From assembly GCF_044582145.1 (NCBI RefSeq), contig NZ_JBDODO010000006.1: DNA of 64,000 bases, one strand, 5' to 3'. This document shows positions 17,493-26,972 of the stretch, in pieces. This stretch comes from Guyparkeria sp016278265. Lineage in GTDB: Bacteria; Pseudomonadota; Gammaproteobacteria; Halothiobacillales; Halothiobacillaceae. The notes beneath the pieces are model-generated. The model saw only the letters and a program-made list of their open reading frames with translations. It searched no databases and was not told the origin of the DNA. Position 1 is the first letter of the stretch. Every line of letters starts with the position of its first letter. The translations under genes were made by a program, and so were the position numbers.

Positions 17493-17955
17493 TTGGTTTG
17501 CCATCATCCTGACCAGCATCGCGGCGCTGGCACTGACCCTGTTGCCCCTGCCCGCGACGATGCAGGTGCACAATCCTCAGTGGCTGCTTCTCACGGTCAT
17601 CTTCTGGTCGCTCTATCGCCCGGCGCAGGCGGGGCTGATCTACGCCTGGATCGCCGGCCTGATGCTCGATGTGGCGACCAATGGCCTGCTGGGCCTCAAC
17701 GCCCTGCTGTTCACGATGACGGCCTTCCTCTTTCTGTCGTTGCGCCAGCGATTCGGGGTGGCGCCACTGCTGTCTCAAGCCCTGCTGATCGCGGGCTTCA
17801 CCCTGGGCTATCTGATGGTGGCCCTGTGGGTGGAAGGCGTGGCCACCGATCTGGTGTCCATGGCCACCTACCTGTCACGCGCGATCAGCAATCTCGCGGC
17901 CTGGCCCGTGGTGTTCTTCCTGCTCAGCCGATTCGCTCGCATCTCCGAGCGCTGA
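17482..17955 (+). CDS. mreD: Rod shape-determining protein MreD
   Basis: 157 residues from the ATG at 17482. About five membrane helices are visible, with the MreD-type NPQWLLLTVIFWSLYRP and GLMLDVATNGLLGLNALL blocks. MreD is the integral membrane part of the elongasome. In many Gammaproteobacteria mrdA (PBP2) and rodA follow mreD; here the next genes are on the opposite strand, so those must be elsewhere. Confidence 0.93.
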   Translation: MTTSWFAIILTSIAALALTLLPLPATMQVHNPQWLLLTVIFWSLYRPAQAGLIYAWIAGLMLDVATNGLLGLNALLFTMTAFLFLSLRQRFGVAPLLSQALLIAGFTLGYLMVALWVEGVATDLVSMATYLSRAISNLAAWPVVFFLLSRFARISER

Positions 17956-17967
17956 CGCGGCATCGTT

Positions 17968-18330
17968 TCAGTCGAACAGCAGGAATCCCCAAACCACCGC
18001 GGCGATCACGATCGCCATCAGGACGGCCGCCGAGCCGACATCCTTGGCGCGCCCCGACAACTTGTGTGGATCGTGGCCGATGCGATCGACCACCGCCTCG
18101 ATGCCGGTGTTGAGCAACTCCACCATCAACACCTGGAGCACCACCGCAATCAGCACGGCTCGCTCCAGCGCACTCTCGCCAACGAACCACGCCAGCGGCA
18201 CGGTCAACATCACGACCACGACTTCCTGCCGGAAGGCCTCTTCCTTGCGCCAGGCCGCGCGCAACCCTTGCAGGGAATAGCGCAGCGCGTACCACACGCG
18301 CCGCAGCCCGTAGTTCTGTTCGGATGCCAT
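17968..18330 (-). CDS. dgkA: Diacylglycerol kinase DgkA
   Basis: 120 residues from the ATG at 18330, which has GGGAG 8 bases upstream; the longer frame to 18393 adds an untypical N-terminus. DgkA is a small trimeric membrane enzyme that recycles diacylglycerol to phosphatidate. The signature VELLNTGIEAVVDRIG with catalytic Glu, an N-terminal amphipathic segment and three membrane helices are visible. It converges on mreD with 12 bases between the stops. Confidence 0.95.
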   Translation of the reverse strand: MASEQNYGLRRVWYALRYSLQGLRAAWRKEEAFRQEVVVVMLTVPLAWFVGESALERAVLIAVVLQVLMVELLNTGIEAVVDRIGHDPHKLSGRAKDVGSAAVLMAIVIAAVVWGFLLFD

Positions 18331-18399
18331 GAGTTTGTCTCCCGGCTGAGGGGCGAGCGAACCGTCCACGACGGCTCGCCGGTGCAGCGCCAAAGGCGG

Positions 18400-18780
18400 T
18401 CAGTCGGTTGACTCGAGCATCCGACCGTACTCGTCCGGGCTCATCCACTCGGCCGGCTGGCCTTCCATGCGGATCTTCAGGATCCAGCCCTCATCGAGCG
18501 GATCGTCGTTGATCAGCTCCGGGCTGTCCTCGAGCGCCTCGTTGATCTCGAGCACCTCGCCGTCCACCGGGCAGAGTACGTCGGAAGCCGCCTTGACCGA
18601 CTCGAGCGTGGCGCAGGGCGCGCCCTCGGAGACCGCCTGCCCCACGTCGGGCAGATCGGCGAACACCACGTCGCCCAGCATTTCCTGCCCCTGCTCGGTC
18701 ACCCCCACCGTGATCACGTCGTCTTCGACCGTGTACCACTCGTGGGTCTCGCCGTAGCGCCGATCCTGCAGAATTTCCAT
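18400..18780 (-). CDS. gcvH: Glycine cleavage system H protein
   Basis: 126 residues from the ATG at 18780. GcvH carries the aminomethyl intermediate on a lipoyl-lysine; the lysine is in TLESVKAASD. Other family blocks are THEWYTVEDDVITVGVTEQGQ and GWILKI near the end. No gcvT or gcvP adjoins, so the rest of the cleavage system is elsewhere or the protein serves as a lipoate-relay H protein (not decidable here). Confidence 0.95.
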   Translation of the reverse strand: MEILQDRRYGETHEWYTVEDDVITVGVTEQGQEMLGDVVFADLPDVGQAVSEGAPCATLESVKAASDVLCPVDGEVLEINEALEDSPELINDDPLDEGWILKIRMEGQPAEWMSPDEYGRMLESTD

Positions 18781-18869
18781 GGGCGACTCCTTCGTCGGGT
18801 TAAGCGGGTAAACAGGCCCGCGATTCTGGCACAAACCGCCAACCTTCTCGATTGTCTCTCATCGCCCGA

Positions 18870-18904
18870 TTGCGGCATATGCCACAACGCATGCGGCATC
18901 TGCC
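18870..18904. promoter_or_regulatory. Candidate operator: 18-bp palindrome with a downstream direct repeat
   Basis: TTGCGGCATATGCCACAA (18870-18887) is a near-perfect palindrome with one mismatched pair. Its core GCGGCATATGCC (18872) recurs as GCGGCATCTGCC at 18893, exactly 21 bases, or two helical turns, away. It lies between gcvH (90 bases) and the copper receptor gene (134 bases). The regulator is not recognisable from sequence. Confidence 0.4.
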
Positions 18905-19021
18905 CCGTTCCAGGGGTCACCGATAACCGTAAATCAATAGCTTACCGGTGGCCCGTTTCCTGCTGTGTAGGGCGGCAACCCGTCCCGCCATACCGACAAC
19001 ACAGTGAGGAACGATTCCCGC

Positions 19022-21082
19022 ATGACTGCCGCTCGCCTGCATCACCGCCCCACTCGTCTGCACGCCACCATTCTGGTTAGCCTCGCCAACCTGGCCACCA
19101 TCGCAGCCGGCACCCAGCCCGCCGCCGCTCAGGGTCTGGACACGATCCTGATTACCGCCCCGGAACCGGTGGCGATCGACCAACCGGTCACGCTGACGGC
19201 CGAGGACACGGCGCCACGCGCCGACCTGGCCGAAGTACTCCGCGAGATCAACGGTGTCAACGCCGGACGCATGTCCGGTCATGGTCTGGACCCGATCATC
19301 CGCGGGCAGCGTGAACACCAGCTCAACGTGCTGCTCGACGGGGCGGGCATCGCCAACGCCTGCCCGAACCGCATGGACCCGCCCACCAGTTTCGGCAATC
19401 TGGCCGGCTACGACACCGTCGAGGTGCGCAAGGGCGTGACCACGCTGACCCGCGGACCGGGGGGTAGCGGCGGCAGCATCGAGCTCACCCGCAACACCTT
19501 CGAACGAGCCGCTGAAACCGGCATCCAATCTCGGTTCGGCTTTGCCACCAGCAGCAACGGCCTGACCGACCAGGGCAGCGCCGACGTGCTGATGAGCAAC
19601 GGCCATGCCTACGCCCGAGTGATCGGCCAGATCGCCAACGGCGAAAATTACGAGGATGGTGAGGGCAACGGGGTGCCCTCGTCATTCAAGCAGCGCAGCG
19701 GCACCATCATCGGCGGCTACCGCGTCAGTGACGAGACCGGGATCGAGGTCTCCATCGATCGCAACCGCATGCTCGACACCCGCTATGCCGGCACCGGCAT
19801 GGATTCGATATTCGACAACGCCACCATCTACCGCCTCGACGGCCGGCTGGGTGATCTCGACGGCCCGGTGGATGCGGTGCGACTCGAGGTCTCGCGCGCC
19901 AATGTCGACCACCTGATGGACAACTACAGCCTGCGCGAGCGGACCGCCCCGATGCCGATGGAGGCGCCGGCGGAGTCGCACACCACTACCGCCCGACTGA
20001 CGGCATCATCACGCATCAAGCAAATCGAGATCGACTACGGCCTCGACTTCCAGCGTGTCGAGCAAGACGCACAGGCGATCAACGCGATGACCGACATGCT
20101 CATGTTCCGCCAGTGGCCGGATGGCCAGACGGACCAGGTGGGGGCATTCCTGGAAGGTGACTGGCAACTGAATGACGACAACTCGCTGCGCGCCGGCCTG
20201 CGGGTGGATCGCTTCGAGAGCGAGATCGATGCCAACCTCGACAAGGGCATCGCCACAAGCATGATGGTGCCGGCCGACATCCGGGATGCCGCCCGCGAGG
20301 CGAGGAGCGACACGGAACTCAGCGCCCTGCTGCGCTACGCGCATACCTTTGACGCGAATCTCTCCGGCCACGTCGGCATCAGCCGTACCGCAGTCGCCCC
20401 CAACCTGACTCAGAAATACATCACCTTGTTGATGAACGGCATGCTGGCGAAAGTGGGCAACCCGGACCTAAAGCCGGAAATCCACCATCAGATCGAGACC
20501 GGCCTGTCGTGGCAGAACGAGCGCCTCAGCACGACGGCCAACCTGTACGTCGACCAGGTCGACAACTACATCTTGCAGTACCGGCAGATCGCCGGCCTGA
20601 TGCCGATGACCACGAGCTTTCGCAATGTCGACGCGCGCCTTTACGGCGGCGAAATCGACCTGCGTTATGCCGTGACCGACTGGCTGGCGACCGAGGCGCA
20701 ATTGGCCTACGTGCGTGGGCGCAACACCAGCGATTCACGCGACCTGCCGCAGATCCCGCCGCTGTCGGGGAACCTCGGGGTGCGCGCCGAACGAGGGGCG
20801 CTGGATGGCGCCGTTGTCCTGCGCTGGGCGGCTCGCGCAAGAGCCATCGATGAACAGAGCGGACTGGACACCACCGAGACGGCCGGATACACGGTGCTCG
20901 ACCTCAATGCCGGCTACGAGATCACCCGTAACTGGCGACTGGAAGCCGGTGTCGACAACGTCTTCGACCGGACCTATGCCCAGCACGTCAACCGGGCCTA
21001 TAGCGGCGCCTTCGGTGACCCGACCAGCCGGATCAACGAGCCGGGACGCACTGTCTGGACACGCCTCACCGCCACGTTCTGA
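19022..21082 (+). CDS. TonB-dependent copper receptor (OprC/NosA-like)
   Basis: 686 residues from the ATG at 19022, with GAGG about 13 bases upstream. A signal peptide ends near AAGTQPAAAQG. The plug domain spans about residues 60-170 (LREINGVNAGRMSGHGLDPIIRGQ), followed by a 22-strand-type barrel ending in RLTATF with a C-terminal Phe. The plug segment ANACPNRMDPPTSF is characteristic of the OprC/NosA copper receptors, where a CxxxM motif binds copper; both Cys and Met are present. Methionine-rich stretches occur later. It probably imports copper across the outer membrane with TonB energy. No TonB/ExbBD or copper chaperone gene is adjacent. Confidence 0.87.
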   Translation: MTAARLHHRPTRLHATILVSLANLATIAAGTQPAAAQGLDTILITAPEPVAIDQPVTLTAEDTAPRADLAEVLREINGVNAGRMSGHGLDPIIRGQREHQLNVLLDGAGIANACPNRMDPPTSFGNLAGYDTVEVRKGVTTLTRGPGGSGGSIELTRNTFERAAETGIQSRFGFATSSNGLTDQGSADVLMSNGHAYARVIGQIANGENYEDGEGNGVPSSFKQRSGTIIGGYRVSDETGIEVSIDRNRMLDTRYAGTGMDSIFDNATIYRLDGRLGDLDGPVDAVRLEVSRANVDHLMDNYSLRERTAPMPMEAPAESHTTTARLTASSRIKQIEIDYGLDFQRVEQDAQAINAMTDMLMFRQWPDGQTDQVGAFLEGDWQLNDDNSLRAGLRVDRFESEIDANLDKGIATSMMVPADIRDAAREARSDTELSALLRYAHTFDANLSGHVGISRTAVAPNLTQKYITLLMNGMLAKVGNPDLKPEIHHQIETGLSWQNERLSTTANLYVDQVDNYILQYRQIAGLMPMTTSFRNVDARLYGGEIDLRYAVTDWLATEAQLAYVRGRNTSDSRDLPQIPPLSGNLGVRAERGALDGAVVLRWAARARAIDEQSGLDTTETAGYTVLDLNAGYEITRNWRLEAGVDNVFDRTYAQHVNRAYSGAFGDPTSRINEPGRTVWTRLTATF

Positions 21083-21103
21083 TCACCTTCTCACCTCCAG
21101 ACT

Positions 21104-21151
21104 GCCACGCCTCGGCGTGGCCTTGCGGCAGCTTCGGCTGCCGCTTTTTTT
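21104..21151 (+). terminator. Double hairpin terminator after the copper receptor gene
   Basis: Two consecutive stems: GCCACGC/GCGTGGC (21104-21121) and GCGGCAGC-TTCG-GCTGCCGC (21125-21144), the second followed by seven T. The UUCG tetraloop and T run make it a strong intrinsic terminator on the plus strand. Confidence 0.9.
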
Positions 21152-21209
21152 GGCGCAACGGGGCGGGCGATGACACCAACAACCACTTCCTGACAACGAC
21201 GCCAACACA

Positions 21210-21252
21210 AAGGCCCCGTCTCAGACAGTGCTGAAACGAGGCCTTTCGTTTC
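21210..21252 (-). terminator. Possible terminator of the sigma-54 activator gene
   Basis: AAGGCC at 21210-21215 pairs with GGCCTT at 21240-21245 through an imperfect stem, and GAAACGA/TCGTTTC (21233-21252) can form an alternative stem. The minus-strand T tract is weak, so this is tentative. Confidence 0.35.
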
Positions 21253-21276
21253 GAGACGAGGTCCGTTCGTCAGGGG

Positions 21277-22248
<972 letters not shown>

Positions 22249-22356
22249 GGCGGTGTGTCCATAACGTGACGGGATGGCGGCCAGTCTACCGCTGCCACGC
22301 GTCATGATAAAGCACGCTTTTGCCACCCAAACCCGACTCAATCACCCGGAGATACG

Positions 22357-23607
22357 ATGCCCGACATGGTCACCGACAACCTCGAGTGCTACATCGTTGG
22401 CGGCGCCGTACGTGACCGGTTGCTCGGCCGCAAGGTGGTCGACCACGACTGGGTGGTCGTCGGCGCCACGCCCGAGGAGATGCTCGCGCGCGGCTTTCGA
22501 CAGGTGGGCGCGGACTTTCCCGTGTTCCTCCACCCGGAGACCGGCGAGGAATACGCGCTGGCCCGCACCGAACGCAAGCAGGGACGCGGCTACCACGGCT
22601 TCGCGGTGCATGCCGACCCGGCGGTGACCCTCGAAGACGATCTGGCTCGGCGTGACCTGACGATCAACGCGATGGCCATGCGGGAAAACGGCGAGCTGGT
22701 CGATCCGTTTGGCGGTCGCGAGGATCTCGAGGGCCGGCGGCTACGTCACGTTGGCCCCGCCTTCGTCGAAGACCCGTTGCGCGTGCTCCGCGTGGCGCGT
22801 TTCGCCGCCCAGCTGGGCGCCCATGGATTCGAGGTCGCCGACGCCACTGCCTCGCTGATGCGTCAGATGAGCGCCAGCGGGGAGCTTGCCGACCTGGTCC
22901 CCGAACGCGTCTGGGCAGAGACGGTCAAGGCGCTGGGCACCGAACGCCCCTCGCGCTATTTCGCGGTACTCCACGACGTCGATGCCCTGGCCGAGACCTT
23001 CCCCGAGATCGAGGCCCTGTTCGGCGTACCCCAGCCGAAGGAATACCACCCCGAGGTAGACACGGGCATCCACACCCTGCTGGTGCTTGATGCCGCCGCC
23101 GGCCTGAGCGATTCGGTTGGCGTGCGCTTTGCCGCGGTCTGCCACGACCTGGGCAAGGCACTCACGCCGCCCGAGGACTGGCCTCAACACATCGGCCACG
23201 AACATCGCGGGGTCGTCAAGCCCACGCGGGCACTTTGCGAGCGCCTGCGCACCTCCAAGGCGATTCGGGAACTAGCCCTGACTGTCACCGCCCAACACGG
23301 CCGCATCCACCGGGCGCTGGAAATGCGCGACTCCACGTTGGTCGACCTGATCGATGAACTCGATGCCTTGCGCCGCCCGGAGCGCTTCGAGGAGATCCTG
23401 ATCGTCTGTCATGCCGACTCGCGCGGCAAGCCCGGCAAGGAATCGGTCGAGTATCCGGAGGGGGATTGGTTACGCCAGGTTCGTGAGACGGTGGCCGCCA
23501 TCTCGCCCCAGCCGCTGCTTGAACAGGGGATTCGGGGCAAGGCGCTGGGTGAAGCCCTCCGGCGCGAACGCATCCGAGCGGTCGCCGAACTGCCACGCCC
23601 ACAGTAA
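22357..23607 (+). CDS. cca: CCA-adding tRNA nucleotidyltransferase with HD domain
   Basis: 416 residues, like the E. coli multifunctional enzyme. It adds or repairs the 3' CCA of tRNA. Class II nucleotidyltransferase motifs are GGAVRDRLLG, DHDWVVVG (catalytic carboxylates), RRDLTINAMA and EDPLRVLRVARFAAQLG. The HD phosphohydrolase domain follows, with RFAAVCHDLGKALTP around residue 255. GGAG is 6 bases before the ATG. It converges with the esterase gene, 21 bases between stops. Confidence 0.96.
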   Translation: MPDMVTDNLECYIVGGAVRDRLLGRKVVDHDWVVVGATPEEMLARGFRQVGADFPVFLHPETGEEYALARTERKQGRGYHGFAVHADPAVTLEDDLARRDLTINAMAMRENGELVDPFGGREDLEGRRLRHVGPAFVEDPLRVLRVARFAAQLGAHGFEVADATASLMRQMSASGELADLVPERVWAETVKALGTERPSRYFAVLHDVDALAETFPEIEALFGVPQPKEYHPEVDTGIHTLLVLDAAAGLSDSVGVRFAAVCHDLGKALTPPEDWPQHIGHEHRGVVKPTRALCERLRTSKAIRELALTVTAQHGRIHRALEMRDSTLVDLIDELDALRRPERFEEILIVCHADSRGKPGKESVEYPEGDWLRQVRETVAAISPQPLLEQGIRGKALGEALRRERIRAVAELPRPQ

Positions 23608-23628
23608 GCACGTCATGGACGCTGGGCC

Positions 23629-24513
23629 TTACTCGGTCCTTGCCTGCGCCGCCCCGGTCGGCGGCACCCGACCGAGAAATCGGGATACCGTCGATAGAAC
23701 CTGATCGTCGAATGGGAATACGTTCGACAGGCTGACCACCACGCCGGCATGACGCAGATTGTCCACCCGTAACAGCTCGACGGGCACGCCGACCCGTTCC
23801 AGGCGCTCGGCCATCCGCTTGGTATTCCCTGGGTCGACCACCGGGTCATCGTCGCTGACCACCAGCAACGTCGGCGGCACCTCGCCGTCGACCCAGTTGA
23901 TCGGCTGGCTCGACTCGAGCGGGTCGGCAGGCTCGAAGATGCGTTCGAGCGTGGGGTCATTCAGCGGCAGGAAATCATACGGCCCGGCAAGGCCCGCCCA
24001 GGACGTAACCCAGCCACGGTCGCCGCCGACCGCTTTGAGGTAGCGATCGTCCGTCACCAACATAGCCACGTTGTAAGCCCCAGCCGAGTGTCCCATCAGT
24101 GACAGGCGCGTCGGATTGGCGCCGTAATCGGTGGCGTGCGCCCGTGCCCAGGCCACCGCACGGGCCGAGTCATACAGGAAATCCGGGTAGCGCACCTCGG
24201 GATAGACGCGATAGTCCGGAATCATCACCACGAATCCCCGACTGGCCAGCGTCCGACCGAGGAAGGCATAAGTGGAACGGTCCCCCGTCTGCCAACTACC
24301 GCCCCAGAAGAACACCACCAGCGGCGCCCCCTCGGCGTCGTTGGGGCGATAGACATCCAACGCGAGATCGCGCCCGGCATCGAACACCAGGTCATTGGTC
24401 ACCGTGACCGAATCACCGGGCGCAAGTGATTCGAGCACCTTCGCCCCGGAACAGGCCGTCAGGTTCAGCAGGGTGACCGTCGCGGCGATGATCGCCATCA
24501 GAAATCGCTTCAC
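23629..24513 (-). CDS. Lipoprotein alpha/beta-hydrolase (carboxylesterase-like)
   Basis: 294 residues. An N-terminal lipoprotein signal ends in NLTAC, so the protein is probably anchored to a membrane facing the periplasm. The fold resembles BD-FAE/kynurenine formamidase-like esterases: an oxyanion block FFWGGSWQTGD (usual HGGGW, first His replaced), PDYRVYPEVRYP, the nucleophile elbow GHSAG, an acid near VSDDDPVV and the catalytic His in LRHAG. Substrate unknown. Monocistronic by context, between cca and metE. Confidence 0.85.
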   Translation of the reverse strand: MKRFLMAIIAATVTLLNLTACSGAKVLESLAPGDSVTVTNDLVFDAGRDLALDVYRPNDAEGAPLVVFFWGGSWQTGDRSTYAFLGRTLASRGFVVMIPDYRVYPEVRYPDFLYDSARAVAWARAHATDYGANPTRLSLMGHSAGAYNVAMLVTDDRYLKAVGGDRGWVTSWAGLAGPYDFLPLNDPTLERIFEPADPLESSQPINWVDGEVPPTLLVVSDDDPVVDPGNTKRMAERLERVGVPVELLRVDNLRHAGVVVSLSNVFPFDDQVLSTVSRFLGRVPPTGAAQARTE

Positions 24514-24588
24514 AAGGTGGCTCCGGGGTGATGGCGCACTGTCTTCTAGGTGCGCCGAGTGTAGACCCCCACGCCCGCGTGAACCGCT

Positions 24589-26883
24589 TTATTCGCGGCG
24601 ATACTCGTGGCGCAGATCGCGCGCCGCCGCGACCAGGTTTTGCAGCCCGGCCCTCACCTCCTCCCAGCCGCGCGTCTTGAGGCCGCAATCGGGATTCACC
24701 CACAGCCGATCGACCGGCACCTTGTCCAGTGCCAGCCGCAGCCGGTCGCCAATCTCCGCCACGCTCGGCACCAATGGAGAGTGGATGTCCCAGACGCCCG
24801 GGCCGATCTCGTTGGGGTACTCGAACTCGGCAAAGGCGTCCAACAGCTTCATGTTCGAGCGAGTCGTCTCGATGGTGATCACGTCCGCGTCCAACCCGGC
24901 GATTGCAGCGATGATGTCGTTGAACTCGCTGTAGCACATGTGGGTGTGGATCTGGACGTCATCCGGTGCTACCGCGGTGGCGTAACGGAAGGCACGTACC
25001 GCCCAGCCAAGGTAGCCATCCCAACCGGCACGCCGTAGCGGCAGCCCCTCTCGAAACGCCGGCTCGTCGACCTGGATCGCGGCGATGCCGGCGGCGCACA
25101 GGTCGGCCACCTCTTCGCGCAGCACCGCGGCGAGCTGATACGCGACCTCTTCACGGGACAGGTCATCGCGCACGAACGACCAAGAGAGCATCGTGACCGG
25201 GCCGGTGAGCATCCCCTTGACCGGTCGATCGGTGAGCGACTGCGCATACCGACTCCAGTCCACGGTCAGGTGGCGGGGACGAGCCACGTCGCCCCAGATA
25301 ATCGGCGGTTTGACGCAGCGCGAGCCGTACGACTGCACCCAGCCGGCGCGGGTGAACGCAAAGCCCTCGAGCTGCTGGCCGAAGTACTCGACCATGTCGT
25401 TACGCTCGGGCTCGCCATGCACCAGCAGGTCCAGCCCCAAGGTCTCCTGCTCACGAATCGTGTCGGCGATCGCCACGCGCATCGCCTGCTCGTAGGCAGA
25501 GGTACCGATTTCCCCGCGACGATACGCACGGCGTGTTGCCCGGATCTCGTCGGTCTGCGGGAACGAGCCGATAGTCGTGGTGGGCAGGATCGGCAGGTTC
25601 AATCGCGCCCGTTGTGCCGTCACGCGATCGGCATACGGTCGAGCCCGGGCCGGCTCTTCGGCGAGCGATCGGCCCAATTGATCACGCCGCTCCGCATCCT
25701 GGCGGCCATCCAATGCCTCCAGCTGTTGGCGAGCCGTAATACTCGTCTCGAGTGCGTCGGCGATTGCCTCGCGGCCTTCGGCCAAGCCACGCGCAAGCAA
25801 TGACAGCTCGCCAAGCTTCTGTCGGGCAAAGCTCAGGTTGGCCGCCAACGCGGCCGGCAAATCGGTTTCCTCGTCGGCATCCAGCGGCAGGTGCAACAGC
25901 GAGCAGCTAGGGGCCAACCACAGGCGCCTGCCCAGTCTCTCGTAGAGTGGCTCGAGTCGATCGAGGAGTGCCGACAGATCCGCCCGCCAGATCGTGCGCC
26001 CGTCCAGCACACCCGCGGAGAGCACCTTGAACGCCGGCAGTCGGTCCGCCAGGGCCTCGAGATCATCACCGGCGGTGACGTCGACGTGCACCCCATCCAC
26101 CGGCAGGTTGGCCAGCAGGGCCAGGCGCCCGTTCGCCGGCGAGAAATAGCTGGCCAACAGCAGACGGAGTCCCGGCGTTTTCAGGCGGTGATAGATCGGC
26201 TCGAATGCCGCCTGCCAGTCCGTCGGCAGGTCCAGCCCCAGGATGGGCTCGTCGAGCTGGACCCACTCGGCCCCGAGGGCGGCGATCTCACTCAAGAGCG
26301 TGCCGTAGGCATCGGCCAGCTCCGGGGCACGCCGCAGACGGGCATCGCGACCCACGCCGGCGCTTAGCCAAAGGAAGGTCAGTGGGCCGATCAGCACCGG
26401 TTTGCTGGCCGGATTATCGGCGAGCGATTCGCGAATCTGGGTCAGCAGCCGATCGGCATCGAGTCGGAACGGGCGCTGCGCATCCAGCTCGGGCACCAGG
26501 TAATGGTAGTTCGTATCAAACCACTTGGTCATTGCCAGGGGCGCGAGACTGCCCTGCTGAGACGGTTTGCCGCGAGCCAGGGCAAACAGCGCGTCGAGAT
26601 CGTTGGGCAGATCGCCGAAGCGCCTGGGCGCTTGCCCGAACAGCAGGCAGAGATCCGCCATGCCGTCGTAGAAGGTGAAATCACCGCAAGCCGGTCGCCC
26701 GAGGCCAGCCTCGCGGTACCACTGGTGCGCGTCGGCCCGGACCTGACGGGCGGTTTGCTGCAGTGCGTCGGTGTCCGTTTCGCCGCGCCAATGGTGTTCC
26801 AGAGCCCATTTCAGGGCGCGGTCCCGCCCGATGCGGGGGAAACCCAGGGTGTGCGTGACGGGGTAAGTGCTCGCAGTCGGCAT
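24589..26883 (-). CDS. metE: Cobalamin-independent methionine synthase
   Basis: 764 residues, full length. MetE transfers a methyl group from polyglutamylated methyltetrahydrofolate to homocysteine without B12. The zinc ligands are all visible: His and Cys in HTHMCYSEFND, Glu in ITIETTRS and Cys in NPDCGLKTRGW. The N-terminal half starts with THTLGFPRIGRDRALKWALE as in the family. An AGAGGA ribosome site precedes the ATG. No metR lies beside it; a palindrome upstream (26895-26931) may be an operator. Confidence 0.97.
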   Translation of the reverse strand: MPTASTYPVTHTLGFPRIGRDRALKWALEHHWRGETDTDALQQTARQVRADAHQWYREAGLGRPACGDFTFYDGMADLCLLFGQAPRRFGDLPNDLDALFALARGKPSQQGSLAPLAMTKWFDTNYHYLVPELDAQRPFRLDADRLLTQIRESLADNPASKPVLIGPLTFLWLSAGVGRDARLRRAPELADAYGTLLSEIAALGAEWVQLDEPILGLDLPTDWQAAFEPIYHRLKTPGLRLLLASYFSPANGRLALLANLPVDGVHVDVTAGDDLEALADRLPAFKVLSAGVLDGRTIWRADLSALLDRLEPLYERLGRRLWLAPSCSLLHLPLDADEETDLPAALAANLSFARQKLGELSLLARGLAEGREAIADALETSITARQQLEALDGRQDAERRDQLGRSLAEEPARARPYADRVTAQRARLNLPILPTTTIGSFPQTDEIRATRRAYRRGEIGTSAYEQAMRVAIADTIREQETLGLDLLVHGEPERNDMVEYFGQQLEGFAFTRAGWVQSYGSRCVKPPIIWGDVARPRHLTVDWSRYAQSLTDRPVKGMLTGPVTMLSWSFVRDDLSREEVAYQLAAVLREEVADLCAAGIAAIQVDEPAFREGLPLRRAGWDGYLGWAVRAFRYATAVAPDDVQIHTHMCYSEFNDIIAAIAGLDADVITIETTRSNMKLLDAFAEFEYPNEIGPGVWDIHSPLVPSVAEIGDRLRLALDKVPVDRLWVNPDCGLKTRGWEEVRAGLQNLVAAARDLRHEYRRE

Positions 26884-26894
26884 GTCGATTCCTC

Positions 26895-26931
26895 TGTATT
26901 TCGGGTGATGGATTCACCCTATCGGAATACA
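26895..26931. promoter_or_regulatory. Nested inverted repeat upstream of metE
   Basis: TGTATT (26895) and AATACA (26926) flank an inner GGGTGA-TGGAT-TCACCC palindrome (26903-26919), 12-48 bases before the metE ATG on the minus strand. This could be an operator or an mRNA hairpin over the leader. It is similar to but does not match the MetR consensus TGAA-N5-TTCA, because the half site is TGAT and the spacing shorter. Confidence 0.4.
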
Positions 26932-26972
26932 ACATGCATTTCGTGTCGCCTTATTCCTTAACTTTATTACTT

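Noticed and set aside
26895..26931. MetR binding site before metE
   Set aside because: Half sites read TGAT...TCA with wrong spacing; a MetR site needs TGAA-N5-TTCA, and no metR gene is adjacent. Kept only as a generic palindrome.
26884..26972. Cobalamin riboswitch upstream of metE
   Set aside because: The space before metE is 89 bases to the next gene, too short for a B12 riboswitch, and no B12 box is visible.
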